DNA from: Lysinibacter sp. HNR
Lineage (GTDB): Bacteria > Actinomycetota > Actinomycetes > Actinomycetales > Microbacteriaceae
NCBI RefSeq assembly: GCF_029760935.1
Contig: NZ_CP121684.1
Span: 2,294,001 to 2,358,000, forward strand
DNA length: 64,000 bases
Reading direction: 5' to 3'
Positions 25,286 through 33,669 of this stretch are shown here, piece after piece. Positions within the stretch are counted from its first letter, which is position 1. Every line of letters begins with the position of its first letter. Made by a program: the position numbers and the translations under genes. Below the pieces are notes generated by a model. It saw only the letters and a program-made list of their open reading frames with translations. It was not told where the DNA came from and searched no databases.

Positions 25286-26838
25286 TGGCCGGGCATCCCC
25301 TTCTTGAGGTCACCGGGGCAAGCAAAAGCTTCCCCGGAGTCCTGGCCCTACAAGACGTTCACTTCGACCTGAGGCACAACGAAGTGCTGGCGCTCGTCGG
25401 CGAAAACGGTGCGGGAAAATCGACCCTGATGAAGCTCCTCTCGGGAATCTACACCCCCGATCGCGGCGAATTCTTCCTCAACGGAAAGCGCATCACCCCG
25501 GCACACCCGAGGCACGCCCAAGAACTCGGCATCAGCATTATCCACCAGGAGTTCAATCTCATGAACGACCTCACGGTGGCACAAAACATTTATATCGGCA
25601 GGGAACCGCGCGGTGCCGGATTCTTCGTGTCGGAAAAACGCCTGAACGAACAGGCCTCGCAGCTCTTCGGCCGCCTCCACCTCGACCTTGACCCCCGGCA
25701 CCGCGTGGGAGAACTCACCGTTGCTCTCCAACAGATGGTCGAGATCGCCAAAGCGCTCTCGTTCAACGCTCGAATCCTCATCATGGACGAACCCACCGCC
25801 GCGCTCAACGACGCAGAGGTCAAAACGCTTTTCGAGCTTATCGCGCGTTTCAAAAGCCCCGAAACCGGGGTGATCTACATCTCTCACCGAATGGATGAGT
25901 TGAGCGAAATTTCCGACCGCATCACGGTTCTGCGAGACGGCAGCTACATTGACACGGTCAACACCGCCGAAACCGGGATGAAAACCGTGATCTCGCTCAT
26001 GGTGGGCCGAGAGATCACGGGCGAGGTGCGGCCAGACCAGGCGGGGGAGGGGGCGACAACCCCCGAACCCGTTCTCGCCGTCAGCGGGCTCAGCACTAAG
26101 GCCCTTCTTCGAAACGTTAGCTTCGACCTGCGCCGGGGTGAAATACTTGGCCTGGCGGGGCTTATGGGGTCGGGTCGCACCGAGGTGGCCCGGGCCATCG
26201 TCGGGGCTGACCCGATCAAATCGGGCACGATCACCCTGCACGGAAAACCCGTTCGGATCGGAAACCCCGCGATCGCGGCCTCTCTCGGGATCGGCTACCT
26301 GTCTGAGGATCGCAAGGCCTTCGGCCTCCTCCTGGAACGAGACGTCTCCGAAAATATTGCGCTCAGCTCCCTCTCTTCGTTCAGCCGGATGGGCCTTGTG
26401 CGTTCCCGGGAGATCCGCCGGGCCGCAAGGGAATTGGTGGGCTCGCTCGCGATCAAAACACCGTCGATCACCCAGCAGGTGAAGAACCTCTCCGGGGGCA
26501 ACCAGCAGAAGGTCGTGATCGCCAAGTGGCTGACAAAAGACTGCGACATTCTCATTTTTGATGAGCCAACGCGCGGTATCGATGTGGGCGCTAAAGAAGA
26601 AATCTATGCGCTACTGAACGAGCTGGTCGCGGGAGGAAAGTCGATCATCATGATCTCGTCTGAGCTGCCAGAGGTGCTGCGAATGTCGCACCGGATAGCG
26701 GTGATGAGCGAGGGAAGACTCACGGGCATCCTCGACAATCGAGAGGCAACGCAGGAAAACATTATGGAACTCGCCACGCGCGTCAGCGATGACAGGGGTG
26801 CGGGTTCACCGACAAACGACGAAGGAGTCCGCAGATGA
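25282..26838 (+). CDS. Sugar ABC transporter ATPase, RbsA type (two ATPase domains)
   Basis: 518 residues with tandem ATPase domains, as in RbsA/XylG. Domain 1 has Walker A GENGAGKST and Walker B ILIMDEPTAALN. Domain 2 has the degenerate Walker A region GLMGSGRTE, signature LSGGNQQKV and Walker B ILIFDEPTRGID. The second domain's modified P-loop is normal for the family. It is coupled to the RbsD relic by overlap and to the permease gene by four bases. The substrate is probably a pentose or related monosaccharide, not determinable from sequence. Confidence 0.93.
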   Translation: MMAGHPLLEVTGASKSFPGVLALQDVHFDLRHNEVLALVGENGAGKSTLMKLLSGIYTPDRGEFFLNGKRITPAHPRHAQELGISIIHQEFNLMNDLTVAQNIYIGREPRGAGFFVSEKRLNEQASQLFGRLHLDLDPRHRVGELTVALQQMVEIAKALSFNARILIMDEPTAALNDAEVKTLFELIARFKSPETGVIYISHRMDELSEISDRITVLRDGSYIDTVNTAETGMKTVISLMVGREITGEVRPDQAGEGATTPEPVLAVSGLSTKALLRNVSFDLRRGEILGLAGLMGSGRTEVARAIVGADPIKSGTITLHGKPVRIGNPAIAASLGIGYLSEDRKAFGLLLERDVSENIALSSLSSFSRMGLVRSREIRRAARELVGSLAIKTPSITQQVKNLSGGNQQKVVIAKWLTKDCDILIFDEPTRGIDVGAKEEIYALLNELVAGGKSIIMISSELPEVLRMSHRIAVMSEGRLTGILDNREATQENIMELATRVSDDRGAGSPTNDEGVRR

Positions 26839-27833
26839 CAGCCGTAGAAACCCCTGCCCCGTCGGCCCTCGGAGGCCGATTCGCACACAAAATCCGCGGA
26901 CAATTGCAGCAGCTTTTGGCCTTTGCCAGCCTGATTGCCATCGTGGTGTTTTTTGCGATTGCGAGCCCGCACTTTTTTACCACGTCTAATATCGTGAGCA
27001 TCCTGGTCGCGGCTACCGTGACGGGAATCCTGGCGCTCGGCACCACGTTTGTGATCATCACCGGGGGAATCGACCTCTCCATCGGCACGGGCATGGTGCT
27101 CAGCGGTGTGATGACGGGGGTCTTTCTCACCTATTGGGGGTGGCCGCTGTGGGCCGGGGTGCTCGGGGCCGTCATGTTTGGCGCGCTGATCGGGTTTGTC
27201 AACGGGGTAAACGTGTCGATCCTGAAGATTCCGCCCTTCATCGCCACGCTCGCCATGATGCTTGTGGCAGCCGGTCTCTCGCTGGTGATCAGCGGAACCA
27301 AGCCGATCTACTTCACCGATACGCCCGGCTTCTCCTCCATCATGAACCTCTCGATCATTCCGGGTGCGCGCCTTCCCCTCGGTGTGGTCATCTTTCTCGG
27401 CATGATCGCGATCGCCGCGGTGCTACTCTCGTATACCGTGTTTGGGCGCTACACCTTCTCGATCGGAAGCAACGAGGCAGCCACAGCCCTCTCGGGTGTC
27501 AGCGTGGTTCGGTGGAAGGTGCTGATCTACACGGTTTCTGGCCTGTTCGTGGGTGTCGCCGGGGTGCTTTCCGCGTCGCGGTTGAGTTCGGCACAGCCCA
27601 CGGGGGGAATGGGGCTCGAATTGGAGGCGATCGCGGCCGTCGTGATCGGCGGAACCTCGCTCCAGGGCGGAAAGGGTTCAATCGTGGGAACCGTGATCGG
27701 TGCCCTGATCATGGCCGTACTCACCAATGGTTTGCGCATCATGTCGATTCCGCAGGAATGGCAATCGGTTGCGGTTGGCGTGGTGATCTTGCTCGCGGTA
27801 TACCTCGATATTTTGCGGCGGCGGGGTGCCTAG
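26835..27833 (+). CDS. Sugar ABC transporter permease, RbsC type
   Basis: 332-residue membrane protein with about eight or more helices and the BPD_transp_2 signature: FVIITGGIDLSIGTGMVLSG near residues 70-90, and AIAAVVIGGTSLQGGKGSIV near 255-275. This is the RbsC/XylH family of monosaccharide importers. It overlaps the ATPase gene by four bases. Confidence 0.92.
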   Translation: MTAVETPAPSALGGRFAHKIRGQLQQLLAFASLIAIVVFFAIASPHFFTTSNIVSILVAATVTGILALGTTFVIITGGIDLSIGTGMVLSGVMTGVFLTYWGWPLWAGVLGAVMFGALIGFVNGVNVSILKIPPFIATLAMMLVAAGLSLVISGTKPIYFTDTPGFSSIMNLSIIPGARLPLGVVIFLGMIAIAAVLLSYTVFGRYTFSIGSNEAATALSGVSVVRWKVLIYTVSGLFVGVAGVLSASRLSSAQPTGGMGLELEAIAAVVIGGTSLQGGKGSIVGTVIGALIMAVLTNGLRIMSIPQEWQSVAVGVVILLAVYLDILRRRGA

Positions 27834-27906
27834 CGAGTTCCTCGCGGCGGATACCCAAAGACGGGGTGAGCCTTCGGTCTCATCACAAAACAACAGGAGA
27901 GTTCAG

Positions 27907-28878
27907 ATGAAAATAACAAAGAAGTTTTTGACTCCGATAGCGCTGGCGGGAGCACTATTGGTTTCAACCGTGGGATGCACTGACGACGACGGTTCGGCCG
28001 GCGGCGGCAAGCCAACCATTGCCATCGTATCAAAGGGGTTTCAGCATCAATTTTGGCAAGCGGTGAAGCAGGGAGCGGAGCAGGCCGCGGCAGAGTTTAA
28101 CGTCACCATCACGTTTGAGGGCCCGGACACGGAGTCGGATATTGACCAACAGATTCAGATGCTCCAGACCGCGCTCGATCGCAGACCTGCCGCCATCGGC
28201 TTTGCGGCGCTCGACAGCAGGGCCGCCGAACCGTTTTTGCAACAGGCAAAAGACGCCGGCATTCCGGTGATCGCCTTTGATTCTGGGGTAGACAGCAATA
28301 TCCCCCTCACCACCGCATCGACCGATAACAGGGTGGCCGCGGCGGAGGCTGCGAAGCATATGGCCGATCTCATCGGCAACGAGGGCAAGGTGGCTCTTGT
28401 GATTCATGACCAAACCTCACTCACCGGAGTTGATAGGCGCGAGGGTTTTGTCGAGTACATCAAGAAGAATCATCCCAATATTGAGATTGTCGATATCCAA
28501 TACGGCGGTGGCGATCAGGCCAAGTCTGCCGATCTAGCCAAAGCGATTCTCTCCGCAAACCCTGACCTCACGGGGATCTACGCGGGCAACGAGGGTTCCG
28601 CCGTCGGCGTGGTTCAGGCGGTAAGCGAGCTGGGCCGGGAGGGCGAGGTTTCCATCATCGGCTTTGACTCCGGGCACGCTCAGGTGAACACCATCAAGAG
28701 CGGCATCATGGCGGGAGCGGTCACGCAGAACCCGGTCGGTATCGGCTACGAAACGGTGAAGGCCGCGGTTGAGGCAATGAATGGCAAGACCCTACCCAAA
28801 AACATCGACACCGGGTTCTATTGGTATGACAAAACCAATCTGAGCGACCCAAAGATCGCCGCGGTTCTTTACGAATAG
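27907..28878 (+). CDS. Sugar-binding lipoprotein, RbsB type
   Basis: 323 residues from ATG 27907, with AGGAGAG upstream. An upstream in-frame ATG at 27826 overlaps the permease and would bury the signal peptide. The signal sequence ends in lipobox LVSTVGC, then a Gly/Asp-rich linker and a periplasmic-binding-protein type 1 fold (KPTIAIVSKGFQHQFWQAVK; FEGPDTESDIDQQIQML). It delivers sugar to the RbsA/RbsC pair. No kinase or regulator for the sugar is encoded nearby, so catabolism must be elsewhere. Confidence 0.93.
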   Translation: MKITKKFLTPIALAGALLVSTVGCTDDDGSAGGGKPTIAIVSKGFQHQFWQAVKQGAEQAAAEFNVTITFEGPDTESDIDQQIQMLQTALDRRPAAIGFAALDSRAAEPFLQQAKDAGIPVIAFDSGVDSNIPLTTASTDNRVAAAEAAKHMADLIGNEGKVALVIHDQTSLTGVDRREGFVEYIKKNHPNIEIVDIQYGGGDQAKSADLAKAILSANPDLTGIYAGNEGSAVGVVQAVSELGREGEVSIIGFDSGHAQVNTIKSGIMAGAVTQNPVGIGYETVKAAVEAMNGKTLPKNIDTGFYWYDKTNLSDPKIAAVLYE

Positions 28879-29252
28879 TTCTTGACGAATAACATAGTGC
28901 GTGTGGTAAGGGCCCCACGGTTACTTTCCGCTTTAGCCTCAGGGGGCGGGAGAAGGGAGCCACTGCGCTTTGCCGGTCACGAGGCGCGGTCGGATAAACC
29001 GGTGCCATTCCCGATTGTACGTGAAAAATTCGGGTTCCCGATTAGCTGGTGAGGTGGCGCGCACCAGACTGGTATGCTGCTTGCCGACAAAGCCTATGCC
29101 GCTGGTGTGAATCGTGACGACGTGTCGGCGCGATCGTCCCAGAGAAGACGCACAAACGAAAAGGCAACCGTGGCGGGAGGCTGTCACGAATCCCTATTCT
29201 GAGCAATACAGGGATTGGAATGGGTTGAGCGGGGGTTATGAGGAGACGCGCC
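28879..29252. other. Gene-free interval with a possible transposase remnant
   Basis: On the plus strand a short frame (about 29054-29201) contains MLLADKAYAAGVNRD, which resembles the ADKAY motif around the second catalytic Asp of IS4/IS5-type transposases, then quickly loses similarity. No terminal repeats were found. Apart from this weak trace nothing is recognised here. Confidence 0.3.
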
Positions 29253-29675
29253 CTAGAGGCTAAAAACGCTACCGGACATGATCGCTATCTCGGAGGTACA
29301 GTTACGAGACAGAGTATCGCGGAGTCTTGACACCAGATTGTCATCACCCATCAGCCATGCCTGCACGCGGGGCGCATCATCGCAGATCATCTCGCTAGCC
29401 CAGGCGGAGACCGCACGAGCAGTTTTATCTCCCGCCGCGCTCGTGATATGCGGATGCTGGCGGACAAGCCAGGTGACCACCATACGTGCGGGAACATCCA
29501 GATGGACAATCTGTTCTGATCGTTCAACCTCAATAAAGATTCTGCCGCTGGCGCACAGAGGAAGGGTTGCGATTCCCCACTCGACCTGAGTCAGAGAATT
29601 TTCGTCACCAACGATGAGGTACTGGGGAAGATCCAGTACTCTCTTACGGTGTGAACGACGAAGAGGTGACGACAT
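29253..29675 (-). CDS. Stand-alone SIP-domain protein (siderophore-interacting-protein C-terminal type)
   Basis: About 140 residues. The sequence PQYLIVGDENSLTQVEWGIA, then IFIEVERSEQIVHLD, VVTWLVRQ and VQAWLMGDDNLVSRLRDTL follows the C-terminal NAD(P)H-binding SIP domain of siderophore reductases. The N-terminal FAD-binding domain is absent. A DtxR/IdeR-like box lies directly upstream, so iron-controlled expression is likely. It may partner a separate flavoprotein or be a regulatory relic. ATG 29675 is used; an in-frame TTG at 29684 is also possible. Confidence 0.72.
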   Translation of the reverse strand: MSSPLRRSHRKRVLDLPQYLIVGDENSLTQVEWGIATLPLCASGRIFIEVERSEQIVHLDVPARMVVTWLVRQHPHITSAAGDKTARAVSAWASEMICDDAPRVQAWLMGDDNLVSRLRDTLSRNCTSEIAIMSGSVFSL

Positions 29676-29686
29676 AGTTTCCAAGT

Positions 29687-29705
29687 ATAGGCCAGCCTCA
29701 CCTTA
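29687..29705 (-). promoter_or_regulatory. DtxR/IdeR-like iron box
   Basis: Read on the minus strand, TAAGGTGAGGCTGGCCTAT matches 14 of 19 positions of the DtxR/IdeR consensus (TTAGGTTAGGCTAACCTAA). It lies about 12 bases before the SIP-domain gene start, a suitable place for Fe(II)-dependent repression. Confidence 0.7.
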
Positions 29706-29829
29706 GTTGGCTAGCCCCGATTAGGTAATTTTTTATGAGGCCCGCATCGTGGTGACGTATCTTTCAATGAGATGCAGAGCGCAGACAAAACAGTCAATCT
29801 TGTGAGGAGGCCGAAGCGTTTCGGCGCAC

Positions 29830-29869
29830 ACCGAAGGGGTGGGCGGTATAACCCGCCCACCCCTTCGGT
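29830..29869. terminator. Very stable hairpin after the DUF11-like surface protein gene
   Basis: The arms CCGAAGGGGTGGGCGG (29831-29846) and CCGCCCACCCCTTCGG (29853-29868) form a 16-bp perfect stem with a 6-base loop, immediately downstream of the stop at 29874 on the minus strand. There is no T tract. A second small hairpin, GCCGAAGCG/TTTCGGC, lies next to it on the left. Confidence 0.75.
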
Positions 29870-29873
29870 CTCG

Positions 29874-31811
29874 CTAGAGTGCCTCTCCGCTTTCGAGCTC
29901 TTGTCTCGCGCCGGAGGTAACCCTACGGCGAGCAAGAAGCAGGGTACCCGCTGCAAGCAACGCAAGGGTTAAGAGGACAAACGGAAGCGTCTGAGATCCT
30001 GTTCGCGAAAGCTCCGACTGCGGTCGTGAGAGCGGCACTCCCGAGTTATCAGGATCAATTGAGGGACCCGGGTCTGCTATGGGCGGTAAAGCGACGACAA
30101 ACCCCAAGGAGTAGTTGCTTCCACGCAGATCGGGCAGTCTATCGGGGGTGATGGAGTCAACCGTTGCTCGCGCCTCCAGCAACTCGTCGTCCTCGGGAAG
30201 CGTTTTAGTGCTGACCATAATATCGGTTGCCCAGGTCTCACCCGCGCTCAGCTCCCCAATCACACAGGCAAGCTCCAGATCATTCACCGTGCAGAGCGGA
30301 TGATCCAGTACCATCTCAACCGCACCCGCATCCAGGTTAAACGTCGCGACAACACCCTCGGCGTCGTCTCCCTCGTTCCGTACGCCCAGCTCAAGATCAA
30401 CAGGTGTTCCGGGCTCCACCGCCTCGGTGGGACCCGTGATCGAGGTGTACAGATCCGTCATCTGCAACTGGGCAACCCGCGCGGAGTTCGATGCCTGATT
30501 GTTACTCAGATCGGTGTCCGTTTCGGTTGATCCAACAATTCCCTCAATCGTGACCAGGGAACGTTCATCCCTATCATCGAGAGTCGCTGTAATTGAGCCG
30601 CTCAGCGTCTCATCAGTAAAGAGATTATTGGCATAGCAGTTCACGGTGAGACCCTCGACTACACAACCGGGAATATCCGTTGTCAGCGATTGGACCGGAC
30701 CGTTTACCGTGTAGCTCGTACGAACATTACTCGCAAAATCGGTGGCGGAAAGCAGTGACACCTCTGTGGGAAACGTTACCGTCTCGTCACGGTTAAATAC
30801 TCCTGAGGGGTCCGCAGCAGCCGGGTCGGGATCGTTAATCTCGATTGCAAGATCCACCAGCGGACCGGTGTCAGATCCCACCACATCAAGCCAGAACGGG
30901 GCAAAAACCACCTCGGCCTCCCACACGTTCTTCTGAGCGTCAGCTGGTTCTATCGGGTTGGTGTAGGTCACAACCGGTTCCGGGAGATCGATCCGGTATC
31001 CGGTTTCAAGTCCGCCAACTACCCCAACGTGAATTCCGATGTTGCTGATTGTTTGGCGCCGTGAATCATACGTGCACTGCACTTTCTGACCTGAAGCATC
31101 GGCAGGCCCGTCCAGGCGGCAGGAGGACGGCATTCCCCTCACGATAAGCTCCGGTGGAATCAGAATATCGGCGACCGTCCCGGGGAAGTCCGCGGGTCCT
31201 GCCTGTGAAACCCGATAGGTGAGTATGGTTGAGCCCAGAGAAGTTACCTGCTGGGAAGCGTATCGAATGGTGGTCTGCATAGACCCGTAGGTGTACATAA
31301 ACATGTCGACGCTGGGGGCCGCAACCCCACTCAGATCAATGTTTCCGCCCACCAGGCTCGCGGTGAGAGTAACCGTGTTCGTGTCAAAAAGCCTGTAGTA
31401 ATCCGCGGGAATGCCCATCACAAATTGCGGGCTGCGCACAACACTACCGGGATTAACCGTCAGCGGACCACAAATAACATGCCCACCCCTTCCATCGGGT
31501 TGTGTACAGTTTCCGCCCAGAACCGTCTGGAGAAGAAAATTCGACCCGTTGTTGCTGATGTCGTAGCGGATATATGCGTCGGTGATGGTCTCGGAACTCG
31601 TATTACGGATGCTGGCGGACAGTCCTCCCGTGTCCAGTCCCACCGATCGATCGTGCCCCCAGTTTTCCCACCGGAGCGTTGCGGGCGACGAGTCGTCCGC
31701 CTGTGCCGCCGCGGGGGCCGCAAATGTCATGGCGCTCCCCACGAGGACAAAGGCAAGTGTTCCCCCCAGCACTCTCGAAATTTTTCCCAACCTATTACTT
31801 ATAAAATTCAC
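29874..31811 (-). CDS. Secreted surface protein with DUF11-like repeats and C-terminal LSRTG sorting signal
   Basis: 645 residues. The N-terminal signal peptide ends near MTFAAPAAAQA. Several beta-rich modules follow (about 40-440), then a DUF11-like region with the pattern VDLELGVRNEGDDAEGVV, paired cysteines (LCTVNDLELACVIG) and a Pro-rich stalk. The tail SELSRTGSQ plus a hydrophobic helix and RRR fits a sortase-anchored protein with a non-standard LxxTG motif. GTG 31811 has AGGGGAGA eight bases upstream. No enzymatic motif was seen, so an adhesin or structural wall protein is likely. Confidence 0.82.
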   Translation of the reverse strand: MNFISNRLGKISRVLGGTLAFVLVGSAMTFAAPAAAQADDSSPATLRWENWGHDRSVGLDTGGLSASIRNTSSETITDAYIRYDISNNGSNFLLQTVLGGNCTQPDGRGGHVICGPLTVNPGSVVRSPQFVMGIPADYYRLFDTNTVTLTASLVGGNIDLSGVAAPSVDMFMYTYGSMQTTIRYASQQVTSLGSTILTYRVSQAGPADFPGTVADILIPPELIVRGMPSSCRLDGPADASGQKVQCTYDSRRQTISNIGIHVGVVGGLETGYRIDLPEPVVTYTNPIEPADAQKNVWEAEVVFAPFWLDVVGSDTGPLVDLAIEINDPDPAAADPSGVFNRDETVTFPTEVSLLSATDFASNVRTSYTVNGPVQSLTTDIPGCVVEGLTVNCYANNLFTDETLSGSITATLDDRDERSLVTIEGIVGSTETDTDLSNNQASNSARVAQLQMTDLYTSITGPTEAVEPGTPVDLELGVRNEGDDAEGVVATFNLDAGAVEMVLDHPLCTVNDLELACVIGELSAGETWATDIMVSTKTLPEDDELLEARATVDSITPDRLPDLRGSNYSLGFVVALPPIADPGPSIDPDNSGVPLSRPQSELSRTGSQTLPFVLLTLALLAAGTLLLARRRVTSGARQELESGEAL

Positions 31812-31927
31812 GCGTCATTCTCCCCTAACAGTGTCATGCTTTTTCAAAGACCGAGTAGAACTCGAAATATTACTTAAAACCGCCAAAGCTTTCGGCCCGG
31901 GCGCAAACCACACCTAGGCTGGAGGGT

Positions 31928-32845
31928 ATGGCACAATCACCGCAGGAACCCACGGAATTCTCTTTTCTCGCCGAAGACGCCGAGCGGTACGGTGTTACCC
32001 ACCTGCCAGCGGTAACCCGGGTGACGGGTGCGGAGGGGCGCGTCAGCGCTCTCCTCTACGGGCGCGTAAAACCACGCGTGACGTTTCTGCACGGTGCGGG
32101 ACTCAACGCCCACACCTTTGACCCGACTATTCTTATTCTGGAGGAGCCCGCGCTCAGCATAGACCTCCCCGGTCACGGCGATTCCGAGTGGCGGGCCGAC
32201 GCCGACTACCGTCCACAAACGATAGCCGACGATGTGGCATTGATGATCGCAGAACGCACCGATCCCCACACCCCCCAGGTGCTGGTGGGACACTCCCTCG
32301 GTGGATTGGTGGCCACCGTTATAGCCGCCAACCGACCAGAGCTGATTACCGCCCTCGTCCTGGTTGATATTACTCCCGGGCTCACCCCCGAGAGCGGCTC
32401 GGAAGCGGTTCGCGAGTTCATCGCGGGTAAAGAAAGTTTTGCCTCGCGCGACGAGATTGTCGACCGTGCCATAGCTTTTGGGATCGGACACAACCGGGAA
32501 GTTCTCGCCCGCGGTGTTTTTCTTAATACCCGTCGGCGCACGGACGGGAGATTCGAATTCAAGCATCACCTCGCCAGGCTCGCCGCACTCACGGAGGTAG
32601 AGCCTTCGGAGTCAAGTAGCGCATTTTCTCAGAAGTACAGCGCTCTCTGGGAAACGCTCTCCTCGATTCGGATTCCCCTCACGCTGATTAGAGCATCAAA
32701 CGGGTTTATTAGCGAGGAGGCCGCGAAGGAGTGGCGCACGCGCCTTCCCGAATCCCGCATCATCACGCTCACGGCAGGACACAACATCCAGGAACACGCC
32801 CCCGCAGAGCTTGCTGCGGCGATCCGCACAACACTCACGGAGTAA
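31928..32845 (+). CDS. Alpha/beta hydrolase
   Basis: 305-residue alpha/beta-hydrolase fold protein with the oxyanion region FLHGAGLNAHTFD, nucleophile elbow GHSLGG (Ser) and a late TAGHNIQEHAP histidine. The acid residue is probably in the RASNGFISEE region. No signal peptide is present. Substrate is unknown. The ATG at 31928 follows TAGGCT-GGAGGGT, which could act as a leaderless -10 box or a very close ribosome site. It is divergent from the surface-protein gene. Confidence 0.88.
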   Translation: MAQSPQEPTEFSFLAEDAERYGVTHLPAVTRVTGAEGRVSALLYGRVKPRVTFLHGAGLNAHTFDPTILILEEPALSIDLPGHGDSEWRADADYRPQTIADDVALMIAERTDPHTPQVLVGHSLGGLVATVIAANRPELITALVLVDITPGLTPESGSEAVREFIAGKESFASRDEIVDRAIAFGIGHNREVLARGVFLNTRRRTDGRFEFKHHLARLAALTEVEPSESSSAFSQKYSALWETLSSIRIPLTLIRASNGFISEEAAKEWRTRLPESRIITLTAGHNIQEHAPAELAAAIRTTLTE

Positions 32846-32863
32846 AGGTGCCCCGCACGCCCG

Positions 32864-33601
32864 CTACCCCACGAGAACGGACACCAGGCGTTCCAGATCA
32901 GCATCCGACATTCCTGCGGAACGTAGATAACTTTCAACGGAACCAAAACGCTTTTCAACGTGCAGCAGAGTACTCTCCATCGCCTCCGGCGGGCTACCGC
33001 CAAGAATCTTAAGCAGGTTGGGGGTCACCGGAATCCCAAAGGACTCCACCAATCGCACGTGTCGATCCAACCACTCGCCCTCCAGGTTTTTCTCCGTGAG
33101 GGAGTAGTCGTGGACTATATCGTCACGATCCACGCCCGCCACGGTCAGGGCAAACGCAATCAGGGTTCCCGTTCGATCCTTACCGGCGGTACAGTGCACC
33201 AGAACGGTATCGTCTCCCGTATCCGCGATCGCGGTGAGGGTGGAGGCGTAACTTACCGCGTAGTTATCAACCATGTCGCGATAAAAATCCTCGATACGCA
33301 TGTTTGGACCCGTAAGCACCTCCTCCGAACCCTGGAAAATCGGAGAGGGAACGGTCGCCACGGAAAGACCCTGGATTTTATTAGGTGCGGCCGCGCGTTC
33401 CTTATTATCGCGCAGGTCAAAAATCGTTTTTATGCCCAGCTGAGAAAGGGTTTTTAAACCGGTGTCGGTGAGGTGGTGCAGACCGTCAGAACGCAGAAGC
33501 TTGCGTGACCTGATGCGCGCATCGCCCGCCCGCAACCCTCCCGAGTCCCTCATGTTGTAGAGGCCATCAACATCAATTGCACGATCAAGATCCTGGGTCA
33601 T
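32864..33601 (-). CDS. Tyrosine/dual-specificity protein phosphatase, PtpB-like
   Basis: 245 residues with the phosphatase P-loop VHCTAGKDRTGTLIAF (CxxGKDR, Cys nucleophile), the N-terminal NMRDSGGL motif and a general-acid region before it, as in the Y_phosphatase3 family that includes mycobacterial PtpB. It probably dephosphorylates phosphotyrosine or phosphoinositides and may be cytoplasmic or secreted without a classical signal. It converges with the hydrolase gene and is divergent from the amidase gene. Confidence 0.88.
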   Translation of the reverse strand: MTQDLDRAIDVDGLYNMRDSGGLRAGDARIRSRKLLRSDGLHHLTDTGLKTLSQLGIKTIFDLRDNKERAAAPNKIQGLSVATVPSPIFQGSEEVLTGPNMRIEDFYRDMVDNYAVSYASTLTAIADTGDDTVLVHCTAGKDRTGTLIAFALTVAGVDRDDIVHDYSLTEKNLEGEWLDRHVRLVESFGIPVTPNLLKILGGSPPEAMESTLLHVEKRFGSVESYLRSAGMSDADLERLVSVLVG

Positions 33602-33669
33602 GACTCAATGATGCCAGGTTTTCATGCGGAGAGAGACATTGTTAGGCGGCAACCGCGTAGCATCGATAC

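Noticed and set aside
25348-26241. Minus-strand ORF of 297 codons
   Set aside because: Antisense to the RbsA-type ATPase, whose motifs are all intact.
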